In this document: one piece after another, positions 1 through 11,800 of the stretch | Numbering within the stretch: position 1 is the first letter of the stretch | How the letters are laid out: every line of letters begins with the position of its first letter | Origin: Berberis thunbergii | Taxonomy: Eukaryota; Streptophyta; Magnoliopsida; Ranunculales; Berberidaceae | NCBI GenBank assembly: GCA_003290165.1 | Contig: QNQO01000528.1 | Span: 434,001-498,000 of the forward strand | Length of the DNA stretch: 64,000 nucleotides | Direction: 5' to 3' | Translations under genes and position numbers: made by a program | Notes under the pieces: model-generated | What the model saw: only the letters and a program-made list of their open reading frames with translations | Told to the model about the DNA's origin: nothing | Databases searched by the model: none

Positions 1-549
1 TTCAAGTGATTCAAGTTATGTTTATTAGATAACTCATAGTACTACAATTTTTGTGTTTTGATGAGCCTGAGAATCGGTCTCAGTTGAGGGTTTAAATTAG
101 TCGAAAGTTACTTTGTTTTGCATTTTTTTCATTTTGATTTTGGGTTTAAGGGTTTCGATTTTGAAGGGATTTTAAAATTTTTTGAGGAAGAGGGAGGAGA
201 TTTGCAAAAAATTTGAATGTGGGAAGAGATTTGAAAGATGAGATTTTCGAATGGGGAATGGATGAACCATTGTCGATTTGAATGGTGAGGGGAAAAATAG
301 ATGGTTTTTGTTTATATAGGTGGTGTGAGAAAGTTTAAAAAAAAAAAAAAAAAAACTTAATGGTGGTGTGAGAAAGAGGATACAGTAGTGCGAGGTAGCC
401 ATGGCCTTTTTCAAAGTTTGAAATAAATAGACATAATGGAGATGGTTGATAATATAGTAATTATAGGATTATACGTTAAATATGCATGTATTAATAATCT
501 AGTAATAAGTTCACATTGCATAAAAATCTAATTATGCTCATCCCGTCCC
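1..549. repeat. A+T-rich dispersed repeat, no gene
   Basis: No coding signal is seen. Bases 1-95 match, in reverse complement, the repeat unit around 23230-23325, and 120-400 resembles 24056-24375 in forward orientation (the same G+A-rich stretch ending in a shared TTTATATAGGTGGTGTGA motif). This suggests a rearranged, partial copy of the Mutator-like element at 23070-24437. A homopolymer A run lies near 337-355. Element ends and target-site duplication were not found, so the relation is by internal sequence only. Confidence 0.5.
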
Positions 550-794
550 TGTGAGACCCTAAGTGGGCGGACCTGAGGTGAGGGTGAGGGTAGAGGGCCC
601 AACAGGCCCAATAGGCCAAGAAGGGTTGGACGAGCTACAAGGGGAATCATAGTCCCATATCGCCTGGGTGCGGGATGGTTATGTGCTTTAAGTGTGCGAG
701 GTCGCTCTACATGACAACACGCGTTTTAAAGCCGTGCGGGCCGGTTGGTAGCCCAAAGCAGACAATATGGTGTCATGTGGACCAGGTCGTTACA
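550..794 (+). repeat. Left LTR of TRIM
   Basis: It is 245 bp, about 18 bp shorter than the right LTR because part of the G-rich segment after the first 15 bases is missing. It carries GTCCCATATCG at 652-662, one mismatch from the plant snRNA upstream sequence element. Confidence 0.9.
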
Positions 795-796
795 GT

Positions 797-808
797 TGGT
801 ATCAGAGC
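797..808 (+). other. Primer-binding site of the TRIM (initiator Met-tRNA)
   Basis: TGGTATCAGAGC lies two bases after the left LTR end. This is the standard initiator-Met tRNA primer site of plant LTR retrotransposons. Confidence 0.9.
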
Positions 809-910
809 CTGACCCAGCCGGAAGTGTGCCACGTGGAGGTGGGCCCTCGGGCAACGTGGACGTTGTGCCTGTGTGGCCAACGAGGACGTTGGGCCTTAAG
901 GGGGGTGGAC

Positions 911-1173
911 TGTGAGACCCTTGTGTGGGCGGACCTGAGGAGGAGGGTGAGGGTGAGGGTTGGAGCCCAATAGGCCCAACAGGCCCGTGGATCCCAAGAG
1001 GGGTTGGGCTAGCTACCAAGGGGGATCATAGTCCCACATCGCCTGGGTGCGGGATGGTTATGTGCTTTAAGTGTGCGAGGTCGCTCTACATGACAACACG
1101 CGTTTTAAAGCCGTGCGGGCCGGTTGGTAGCCCAAAGCAGACAATATGGTGTCATGTGGACCGGGTCGTTACA
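911..1173 (+). repeat. Right LTR of TRIM
   Basis: It is 263 bp and closely similar to 550-794. A longer, rearranged relative of this LTR lies in reverse orientation at 59652-60198. Confidence 0.9.
1031..1041 (+). promoter_or_regulatory. USE-like snRNA promoter motif inside TRIM LTR
   Basis: GTCCCACATCG matches the plant upstream sequence element consensus RTCCCACATCG exactly. After 24 bp comes TTTAAGTG (1066-1073), a weak TATA-like site in this copy. The LTR copy at 59652-60198 keeps the same 24-bp spacing with a proper TATATA. The role as a promoter is inferred. Confidence 0.5.
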
Positions 1174-1299
1174 GTCCCAAATCCATTTGACGAGGTAAGA
1201 ATGAAGTCTATTTCTTCTGAATCTCGTCCAAAAAATAAAGCAACGAGATGGGATTGGACGAGGTACAACCCGTCCCATCCCTTTCCGTGCCCACCCCTA
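1174..1299. mobile_element. Right end of a hAT-like element (TRIM target)
   Basis: The sequence ends at 1288-1299 with TGCCCACCCCTA, the exact complement of the TAGGGGTGGGCA terminus of the hAT element at 52997-53860. Both share subterminal CCCGTCCCATCCC motifs. The TRIM at 550-1173 interrupts this material (541-549 continues it on the left). No left terminus was found between 420 and 549, so this is a remnant. Confidence 0.6.
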
Positions 1300-1587
1300 T
1301 TACAAATGTTCACTTGTCAAGGTGTAAAAGACAATTTTATATGTAGTATAACTAAGCAAGAGTGTAGTGGAGAATAACATTACAATTAGGGTGGGAATGG
1401 AAGTTCCATGAAAAATTTCACTGCTTGGTCCCCTAAGACATGTGATTCTCATATTCATGAGACTTTCATTTCCATCAATGATAAAATCAAATAGTGCATA
1501 GAGTTATACATCAAATTAATTTAAAATATATGAGTCATTTCGTAAATTCTCGTACCATAGGATTTCGTGCAATCGAACATACCTTTA
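1300..1587. other. Intergenic, no feature seen
   Basis: A+T-rich single-copy-looking DNA between the hAT remnant and the Harbinger-like element. No ORF, RNA gene or clear repeat was recognised. Confidence 0.6.
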
Positions 1588-2713
1588 GGGCTCGTTTGGT
1601 TCCTCGATGGAATGAGAATGAGAATGGTAATGGTAATGGGAGAATGAGAATGGTAATGGGAATGAGAATGTGTAGGTTTGGTGTACCTATGAATCACAAT
1701 GGTAATAGCATATGACATTGTTTGGTATGTGAATATATGGTAGGAATGAAATGTGAATGAATTGTATCTTTACCGATATGCCCTTGATTATTATAACAAT
1801 GGATTTTATGCCATCTACTTTTGGCTTCTCTAAAAATTTTAAAAAAACACACAAAAACAACAACAATTCAAGAACAGTCTAGGAAGCCAACAAAAAACCA
1901 TAGAAGCTGACAAAAGTTCAACAACATTCCTTGCTTCATAACATGAGGTAACAAAAATAAATATAGAAATACCCATCTCTCATTAAAGCTAAGAACAAAA
2001 ATGACACATAAAAGACAAAGCCAACATACGTGAGGAGGTTTGAGCTTGGATTTTTTCAATCATGACAAACAAACAAAAACCCTACAACCTTACTAGTGCA
2101 GACAAGTTTTCCACCACATTCATCAAATCACACAACAACATTAATTTCATTCATCAATATCTATTGTCATCCAAGTACTCAAATATTGTATTTTTTTTTC
2201 TAGAAACCCAATAAATTCTACAAAAATTAAGCCTTAACAATCTTTCAAGACTACATTTTTTTTTTTGAGAGAGAACCCGACGACGAAGAAGATCCGAACA
2301 AAGAAGATCCACCAAATGCAGGAGCAGAAGAAGCAGTGCTGCCTGAGCCGAATCCGAAGGAAGGAGAAGCTACAGCTGCAGCTGCAGAAGAAAAAGAATT
2401 GGCACCAAATCCAGCAGCAGCACCATCGAATGAAGAATATGTAGAAAACGGAGTGGTGGAGAGTTGAGTACCCAATTTCAATGGAGATGGAGGGTAAAAC
2501 AGTATTTTCAAATTGCATTGACCAATACAATTGGGAATGTAATCTCCATTCATATGGGTTGGGTCGAAATGGCTACTACATTGAAATCCATAATAGTCAT
2601 TCTCATTACAACACTTTTTTGATCAACGAAACATGGGTTTGCATTGGACCATTGTATTGACTATTACAATTACAATTACAATTACAATGGTCAATGCCCA
2701 ACCAAACGCGCCC
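1588..2713. mobile_element. PIF/Harbinger (Tourist)-like element
   Basis: The left end GGGCTCGTTTGGTT (1588) and the reverse complement of the right end GGGCGCGTTTGGTT (to 2713) form a 14-bp terminal inverted repeat with one mismatch. It resembles plant Tourist/Harbinger ends of the GGCCTTGTTTGGTT kind. The flanking trinucleotides TTA (1585-1587) and TCA (2714-2716) are a one-mismatch version of the family's 3-bp target duplication. Subterminal GAATGAGAATGG and CAATTACAATTAC repeats sit at the two ends. No transposase is present, so it is non-autonomous. It contains an FG-repeat reading frame (2251-2553, minus) and ends in the promoter/leader zone of the Switch 2 gene. Confidence 0.65.
2251..2553 (-). 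pseudogene. FG-repeat nucleoporin-like fragment in element
   Basis: This minus-strand frame encodes about 100 residues. The second half is rich in Ser, Ala and Gly with FG, FGFG and SLFG motifs, as in the unstructured domains of FG nucleoporins. It lies wholly inside the Harbinger-like element, has no flanking conserved domain and begins in element subterminal sequence. The most likely reading is a captured host fragment or a compositional look-alike. Which nucleoporin it came from cannot be told. Confidence 0.35.
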
Positions 2714-2838
2714 TCAGAGATTTCTGGGTCAAACACGAACTCGAGAAGAATCACAGAACACAAGAATCTCTCTGAAACTCACTGTGTTGTTTCATTCAAG
2801 AAAACTCTGAAACCTCTGCAATAACTTCTTCTTCCTCC
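2714..2838 (+). promoter_or_regulatory. Switch 2 leader / core promoter zone
   Basis: Only 125 bp separate the Harbinger-like element from the start codon at 2839. The stretch holds a pyrimidine-rich leader just before the ATG but no clear TATA box. Promoter elements further upstream must lie inside or beyond the transposon. Confidence 0.4.
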
Positions 2839-5800
2839 ATGTCTTTGAAAGCATTCAAAGAGACTATCAAACCTTGCTCCACCACCACCACCTCCTTCCC
2901 TTCCTTCTCTTCTTCTTCATGCTCACAACCCTCCACTTCTGAAGACCCCCAGACAAAACCCATTCTTAGAAAACCCCCAAAGTCCTCTCTTTTCCAACAG
3001 CTCCAACGCCTCCAAGATCCCTTTTTTATCCCACCAAATGAGCCAAATAAGCAAGAACATGAAGAACAAAGAAAGAAAGAAGATGAAGGAGAAGAAGAAG
3101 AAGAGGAAGAAGACGATGGGATGTTCAATTATTCTGGCCGGCATCCAAGGGAACCGGTTTCTAACAGTTTTCAGTTTGACCCCACAGGACCTTTTGAGCC
3201 CATGATCCTCTCGTCACCTGGTGAGAACCCTGTAATTCAGGTATTTTCTTAAAGACCCAATTTTTATTTTCTTGTAACTTGATTGGGTTGATATAGTCTT
3301 GAATGTTTGTGTTGATTGACTATTGCATTTGGGATATTGATGCATTTAGTTATTGTGCAAGTGAAAATTGGTGTATGTGGAATATGAGTTTGTCATTGAA
3401 TTTATGGTGGGAAATTAGAATGGGTTGTGTTCATATTCTGATTTGTGGCTAGAAGATATTAGGTTTGTGGAAACTAGAGAACATAGGATTGAAGAGAGTT
3501 GAAAAAATGGGATATTTTGCCCTGCATATATATATAATTGAGGAAGAAAAGAACTACAAATGGAATTCTATAAGTTACAATCATGGATTGAAATCTCCAT
3601 TTCTTCAATGGGAAATTTTGATAAATTTGAATTTCGTCCATAATTTCAAGGATTTTGCAAAAAATAGTATGCTTCCTCGATGCATCTCCTTCTCCAGTCT
3701 TTGATCTCTCTAGTCTTTGATCTCTCTAGTCTCTGCTCAATCTCGCATTGTTTCCCCACCTTGCCACTCTCTCAATCCATTGAAAATTTTGGTCCTCTTC
3801 TCAATGGATCGAAAGCTCTGGTCCTCTTGTCAATTGATTGAAAGAGGTCATCAGATTTGGTCCTCTTCTCGATCGATAAAAAAAATTCATTAGCTCTCTC
3901 TGTATTAGCTATGCGAGGGAGAGGGAGGATGAAAGCCAGAGTTACTTGGGTGATGATTTCTTTGAAGGAAGAGTTTGAAGAGCTCTCTCTAGATGCCAAT
4001 GAAATCTGTGAGAGATGAAAAGAAAAGGGAGATAGAGATCTACATTTTTTGATTTGGTTTGAAGGAAGGGAGGAAAAGAGAGAACAAGAGAGACAGAGAT
4101 CTAGTCGCCGTCTAGAGATCTTCACCTTCTCTCTTCTTGCTTTTCTTCTTTTTTGTAGGATCTAAGTTGGGGGGAGTTGCGGCCTGCGAATGAAATGAGA
4201 ATCATGCGTTTAGATTTTTTTTTGAAATTTATTTATAGATAGCGATAAATTGGCAAGTTGACTGAGTTGATTGATCGGTGACTCGCCGATTTCTCTGAGT
4301 TCGCTTAACCTCAACCGATTTCACCCAATTTGGTTCGGTCAAACCCCGAATTCAATTAATCACCGATTAATCTGCAATTTGCACCGCATTAAAAACTTAG
4401 ATGCCAACAAAGCCAAGGAATTGGAGTTTCTCTAGCTCTCTCTCCATAATTCCTTCTTCTTTTTCTTCTCCTGCTGTGGAAGATGATGTAGGGGAGGGAT
4501 AGATAAGGATACACTCTTGATAGTGAGGGTATAAAAGTGAGTAAAGTTTGAACAAGGGTCCAAGTGTATTCTGTGTATGAGAGTACATGTCACCTTGTTC
4601 ATGTGCCAGCCTTCCAGCTCACGCTAACACAAGGGAAAGCATGTGATTCTTCGTCAATTGAGCAAGACACTCCATTTTAATTTTAATTTTATTTTAATTT
4701 TAATTTTTATTTTTTATCTTTGAGGTTTGTTTTTTATTAGATTAGCCTCTTGGAACATAGCAACCTTGACGGGTAAGTCAATAGAATTAGTGGATCCCCT
4801 GCGTAGAAGGAAGGTAAACATAGTTTGTCTCTAAGAGACAAAGTGGAAGGGAAATAATGCTAAAGATTGAGGAGGAGGGTTCAAACTCTTCTATTCTGGT
4901 AAAGATGGAACTACGAACGGGGTGAGAATAATGGTAGATAAAGTTTTCAAGGATGCAGTAGTCGATGTTAGGAGGTTTGGTGATAGAATCATAAGTATTA
5001 AATTAACTTTATACCTAGAGATAGTGCATATTATTAGTGCGTATGCACCCCAAGTGGGTTTAGACGAGGAGACTAAGAATGGTTTTTGGGACTTTTTAGA
5101 AGAGTTAGTTATTGGGATTCCCTCTTCCAATAGGGTGGTTTTCCTAGGCGGAGATTTGAATTACCATGTCGGTAAGGATAGAGTTGGGTATAAGAGGGTA
5201 TATGGAGGTCAAAGCTTTGGGGATCGAAACACTTTGGGGATTTCTATTCTAGATTTTGCTTTAGCTAAGGATTTTGGGTCGTGAATACTTTTTATAATAA
5301 GAGGGAAGATCACTTGGTGACCTTTGCTAGTGGGCGCAATAGAAGTCAAATTGATTATTTTTTTGTTAGGAGACACGATTTAGGCAGGTGTAAAAATTGT
5401 AAGGTTATACCAGGGGAATATCTAACAAACCAACATAGGTTGTTAGTCCTCAATTTTTGTCTTAAGAGTAGGGGTCATATTGCTAAAAAAAACGTGTTAG
5501 ACCGAGACTTAAGTGGTGAACCTTACAGGAAGATGTGTGCCAAAAATTTAGAAAGAAGATTTTGGGTGGCCAGTCAATTTCAGAGGGTTGGAAGAATCTA
5601 GAACCCAATTATAGGACTAGTAATGCGGATTTTTTTGAATATTTGGCAAACCGAATAAAAAAATGTGCGAAGGAAGAGTTATGAGAGACCAAAAGAGAAG
5701 GTGTATATGATAAGGAGACATGGTGGTGGAACGTTGATGTGCAACAAACCATTGCAGAAAAGAAAAGATGTTTTAAGGAGTGGCAAAAAGATAGATGCCT

Positions 5801-8800
5801 AGAGTCTTATGAGCTTTATAAGCAAGCTAAGAAATTGAGTGGTAAAGCAGTAGGGGAAGCTAAGAAGAGAGCATATGATGATCTATATAATAGGTTAGGT
5901 ACAAAGGAATGAGAGAACAATATTTTCAAGATAGCTAAAGCTAGAGAACGAAAAACTAGGGACTTGAGTCATGTTAAGTGTGTTAAGCATGAGGATGGAA
6001 GAGTTTTAATGCAGGATAAAACTATTTTAGATAGATGGAAGGATTACTTTTGGAACCTACTCAATGGAACACATATAGGGGAGTTAAACTTGGAAGGGTA
6101 TGCTTCACAGTAAGGGAGACATCGCCTGTTCCATGCAGAGTTAGTGCCACAAAAGTGAGAGAAACTTTAAAAAGACTGAAGACGGGGAAGACAATTGGAT
6201 CAAATGATATACAAATTGAAGCGTGGAAATGTCTGGGAGAAGTTGGGATTCAATGGCTAACTAAGCTCTTTAATAGGATTTTGAAAACTAGAAAAATGTC
6301 AGATTTGTGGAGGCATAGCATTGTGGTACCAATTTATAAGAACAAAGAGGATATTTAGAATTGCTCGAACTAGAGAGGGATAAAGCTTATGAGTCATACG
6401 ATGAAACTTTGGGAGAGAGTTATAGAACGAAGACTTAGGAGTTTAACCAGGGTTTCGGAGAATCAATTTGGATTTATGCTGGGTGGTCTACTACGGAGGC
6501 CATCTTCTTACTTAGGCAAATTATATAAAAATATCGAGAGGAACGTAAGAGTTTGTATATGGTTTTTATTGATGTAGAAAACGCTTACGATAGGGTCCCC
6601 AGGGAGTTAATTTGGTGGGTGCTTGAAAGGAAGAAAATGTCTCCATGTTATGTCGGTATCATTAATGATATGTATGAAGAGGCTATAACAAGTGTTCGCT
6701 CAGTGGGTGAGATGTCCAGTGAATTTTCAGTGTCAGTAGGACTACATCAAGGGTCGGCCTTAGTCCATATCTCTTTGTTTTGGTCATTGATGAGTTGACG
6801 AGATATCTGCAAGAAGATGTATCTTGGTACATGTTATTTGCAGATGATATTGTCTTAATTGATGAGACCAGTGAAGGTTTAGGTCAGAAATTAGATAGGT
6901 GGCGGGAGGCTTGAAAGAGTAAAGGTTTTAGAATTAGTCATTCGAAGACGGAGTATTTAGTATGCAACTATAGTTATGAATCACGAGGGAGGAGTAATGC
7001 AATTGAGATCGAAGGTGTGGAGGTCACAGAGTGTGAGATATTTCGATATCTAAGATCTATAATTCAATAGAATGGAGCTATTGGAGAAGATGTAGACTAT
7101 AGGATTAAAGTTGGTTAGCTGAAATGGAGAATGATGTCAGGAGTATTATGCGATAGAAGGATGCCTGCAAGGCTAAAAGGGAAATGTTATAAGACAATTG
7201 TTCGACCAGCCATGCTATACGGTTCAGAATGTTGGGCTACTACGGGGCAACATACGCATATGATGACAATAGCATAAATGCGTATGTTAAGGTGGATGTG
7301 TGGTAAAACCTATAAGGATATAATTAGGAATGAAAGAATTATGAGACACTTGAGTGTAACGCCCATAGAGGACAAAATTAGAGAAAGACGTTTAACTTGG
7401 TTTGGTCACGTGTGGAGGAGACCAAGCACGACACCAATTAGAAAATGTCTAAATTGGCAACTTAATTGAGGGTGTAGACGGAGGGGACAACCGTTGAAAA
7501 CTTGGATGTAAGCGGTGAATGAAGACATCATTGAGCTTGGATTATGTGAGGATATGTGGGAAGACCGCATTGTTTGGAGAACCAAAATTCATATAGCCGA
7601 CCCCGAAAATATCGGGAATGGGCTTTGATGATGATGGAGTATTTTGGCTAGCCTAGGTTCCCTAATTGATTAAATGTACCCCTTCCCTAAAATAACCTTT
7701 CAAGTAGTTTAATGTGTTTATAATAGGTTTATTTACTTCCATCTTATCATTTTTATTTTTATTTTTACATATTTCATACACCCTCAAAATTTATTAGATA
7801 TGTTTCATGTATCCTCGAAATTTTTACATTTTTTCTTTACACACCGAAATAATTCTCGAGAGTTTTCTTAAAATCAGGAGACCGAAATTAACTCAAAAAT
7901 CAAAATCACAATCCTTGGTTACATTAGACATATTAATACACCTCACAGAATATCCTCTCATTGGAAAACAATGTGATCTGCAATGCATGATGGAGATCAG
8001 GGGTGCAACTTTAGTTAATAAGTGCAAATCCAAGCATCAGGGAAAATGAGGTGATCAGATCTAGGTCAAAAACTTTTAAGAGGGTTTCTTGTCTGATAAT
8101 GGAAGTGTAATGTGTTTCTTTGGCTTTGGTAGTTTGTTATTGGAATAGGATTTGTAGGGAGGCTCTAGCGCTTCTTGCTTTGCAGTTCTTTCATTATTTA
8201 AGAAAGTTGGTGAGATCACCTAAAAACAAAAAAGCCCTTTGTGCTGGTACAAATGTGTTAAGTTTAACTTGAATAACATGTTCTGACCATTCTTACTAAA
8301 AATGTCTGACGCGCTTTTGAAGGATAAATGCTTGTTGCTTTGATAGAGCTGTCTAAATACCATGAAAGATGCAGCACTGTGAATATGTGAGCCACTTACA
8401 TCGCAACATTTGTAGTGAGATGCTGTCCCGTCTTAACAGCTTGACTGTGAGAGTATGCACACTGAGACATTTTTCACATCTAAGTTCTGTGAAGGGGGGA
8501 TGAGTTTTCTGCCTATGAGAGTGTCCAGATTGGAGTTCATACCAATTCAACTGTTCTATAGATCATAATAACTAAGGCCTTGGTAGCCTTTTACAACCAT
8601 TGAGGTTTTATTACTTTTGGACCATGTCCATCAGCTTTGATGTTTCATGGTTTAGACCCAATTTGACTTTACCAATTTCACAGTTTAGTCCCAATTAAGC
8701 GTTATTTATTTGTTTTTCTTGGAAATGTAGCAAGCTCCATTGTATCGTTACTCTTTGATGCTTTAATCTCATCCAGCATAGACTCCTTCCAGTACCAACG

Positions 8801-11800
8801 CATGAGTGTCACAGAGATATAAACTCAAGAAAATGCAAAGGATGCCTTTGTTTACAGTTTGATAATGTACTTCTTTTTACTGTAGGTTCCTGCATCTATC
8901 AATTGTCGACTGATGGAACATCAAAGAGAGGGAGTTAGATTCTTATACAGTCTGTACAAGAACAGCCACGGGGGTGTACTTGGAGATGATATGTTAGTTT
9001 CTTTATTCCCTTCTCCCTTAGAAAAATTATCCTACTAATTTTCATTCTTAATAGCTTCTCTAAAAAATAATATTTTTTCCATTCATGTTGAATTAAAAAT
9101 GAGAAACAACTATGGCTATTTTTGGGTTTATCAATCAACATGCAGGAACTGAGAACCTGTACAGATTTGAGATCTATACTGGTTTATATGCTAGTGGTCT
9201 ATATAGGTATACTGCCCTTTGGAAAATTTGCTCATGTTTATCATGCCCTTTTTGGAATGTCTTTGGAAAACAGTGCTCATTTTTATTATCGTGGTCTGTT
9301 CTTTTTCCATTTCTATCACACTCCAAGGATTTTACATTCAACAGTGTTAAATACTCAGACTCGGTGAACAATATAAATGATAGTAGACAAGACTGCATAA
9401 ACCAGATGGTCTAAACTAAGATGGAGCTCAGAAGCATGCATTTAAAAATCTGTTTAGTGAACAGCATTGAAGCGAACTCGCACAATGCATGTTTGAGCTG
9501 TCAGATATTTTGATTATTCTGATGTTGGTTTGGACTGTGTTTTCTGAACTTAGTGAATATCATTTTGTTTTCAATTTGGGTGCTCTCATCTTCTGCGCTA
9601 GGGCTTATGTCTCTTGGTCCTTAAACAGGGGACTTGGAAAAACTATCCAAACAATTGCATTCCTTGCTGCTGTGTATGGAAATGATGCTGAACACAAGAT
9701 GGACCACAGGTCAGAGCAGGTTCCTGTCTTAATCATTTGCCCTTCTTCTGTCATGAACAATTGGGAAAATGAATTTGCAACATGGGCAAACTTTAAAGTC
9801 GCTCTTTATCAAGGACCAAATCGTGAACTAGCTCTCAAGAAGCTGGAATCACATGATATTGACATACTTATAACAAGTTTTGATACATTCAGAATCAGTG
9901 GAACACTACTATCAGAAGTTCCATGGGATGTTGTGGTGGTTGACGAAGCACACCGATTGAAGAATGAAAGGTCAAAACTTTATGAAGCCTGTTTAGAAAT
10001 CAAAACGAGAAAACGTTATGGTCTTACTGGAACTATCATGCAGAACAAAATTATGGAGCTGTTCAATCTATTTGAGTGGGTTGCTCCTGGATCCCTGGGG
10101 ACACGGGAACATTTCAGAAACTTTTATGATGAACCGCTAAAGCAGGGTCAGAGATCCACTGCACCTGAAAGATATATCCAGGTGGCCGAAGAGCGCAAGG
10201 AGCATCTGGTAAAAGTTCTTTGTAAGTATTTGTTAAGAAGAACCAAGGAGGAAACAATTGGGCATCTTATGATGGGAAAGGAAGATAACGTTGTGTTTTG
10301 TGCAATGAGTGAGTTGCAAAAGCGTGTATACAGAAGAACAATACAGCTACCAGATATCCAGTGCCTAATAAATAAGGACCTTCCTTGCAGCTGTGGAAGC
10401 CCACTGAAACAGGTAGAATGTTGTCACAAGACTGTACCAAATGGAATCATATGGCCCTATCTTCATAGGGACAATCCCGATGGCTGTGATACATGCCCTT
10501 ATTGTCTTGTTCTTCCTTGCCTTGTCAAGCTTCAACAGGTAAGATAAACTTTTGGTGTTTTTATTTTCTGGAGTTTTTTCCCATCATTTGCTCGTCATCA
10601 TAATTATCATTTTTTTTTATTAATTACATTCTGAAGGTTCTTGTCAGATAAGCAACCACTTGGAGCTGATCAAGCCTAATCCTAAAGATGACATTGAGAA
10701 GCAAAGAAAGGATGCAGAATTCGCTTCTGCTGTCTTTAGTACTGACATTAATTTGGTTGGGGGCAACGCACAAAGTGAGAGTTTTATGGGGCTTAGTGAT
10801 GTTGAGCACTGTGGGAAAATGCGAGCGCTAGAGAGGTTGATGTCATCATGGGTTTCCAGAGGGGACAAAATTCTTTTATTCAGCTATTCTGTCAGGTAAA
10901 TCCTCTATGATAATATTTTAGTAGTCAATCTGTGTATTCCTTTTTTTTTTGCAGCCAGTATTTTTCTAAGGTTATATGGAGGACATGTGCTTTGTAGTCT
11001 CTTAACATACATGGTACTAATGGGACAACCTCTAGCATTTTGAAGTTTTCTTCATTTTGCTTATGTTTGTGGGTACTTCACCATCTTAGAGGCGAAAAGT
11101 CGTAAGTCAATATTCAGTTACCTCTTTCATAAGAATAACCAAAATTGTGTTAAAATAGCACTTCACCAAAAACCAAGTAGGATATAATAGATGAATATCA
11201 TTTTTTGCTAGGAGTAACATGGTAATATCAGTCTTTTTCTGTTGTTCATTGACATGGTTATCAGTTTTTAAACCTTGTTTCAAGTTGGTTTTAAAGAGTG
11301 GGGTCAAAGTTCACTTTCTCCTTAGAGGACCAACACTTATATTTTCAAATACAATGTGAGCAAGTATGAAGTATGATGAGTATATATTTGTAGTTGCTAC
11401 CTATCGTAACTTATTATTACTGTCTCTTTTCTTCTGCAACAGGATGCTGGACATACTGGAAAAGTTCTTAATACGTAAAGGCTGTTCCTTTTCCAGGCTT
11501 GACGGATCAACCCCAACAATCACTCGCCAGTCTCTTGTTGATGATTTCAATTCAAGTCCAAGCAAACTGGTGAGTCATTTAGCTCATTGGAGTAGATGTT
11601 TAAGCAGGTTTCATGGGTTTCTTTCATTGTAGTCTACCTGTTTTAGGTGTTCCTTATATCTACTCGAGCTGGTGGGTTGGGTCTAAATCTTGTAAGTGCA
11701 AATCGTGTTGTAATATTTGATCCGAACTGGAATCCTGCTCAAGACTTACAGGCCCAGGATAGATCATTTCGTTATGGTCAGAAACGGCATGTCATAGTAT

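Larger units (their letters stand above)
550..1173 (+). mobile_element. Complete TRIM retrotransposon (624 bp)
   Basis: Two direct long terminal repeats, 550-794 and 911-1173, both start TGTGAGACCC and end GGTCGTTACA. They flank an internal region of only 116 bp. Directly after the left LTR, 797-808 reads TGGTATCAGAGC, the primer-binding site complementary to initiator methionyl tRNA used by many plant LTR elements. A purine-rich tract (about 897-909) precedes the right LTR. A perfect 5-bp target-site duplication GTCCC flanks it (545-549 and 1174-1178). There is no coding capacity, so it would have to move with proteins supplied in trans. The LTRs differ by small indels and point changes, so the insertion is not recent. 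The overall design fits terminal-repeat retrotransposons in miniature. Confidence 0.92.

Noticed and set aside
726..1019. Minus-strand 97-aa Pro/Ser-rich frame
   Set aside because: It lies across the TRIM LTRs and internal region; the composition reflects GC-rich LTR sequence and no domain is visible.
550..1173. Possible Cassandra-type TRIM with 5S rRNA in the LTR
   Set aside because: I looked for 5S rRNA internal-promoter and body sequence in both LTRs and in 59652-60198 and saw none.
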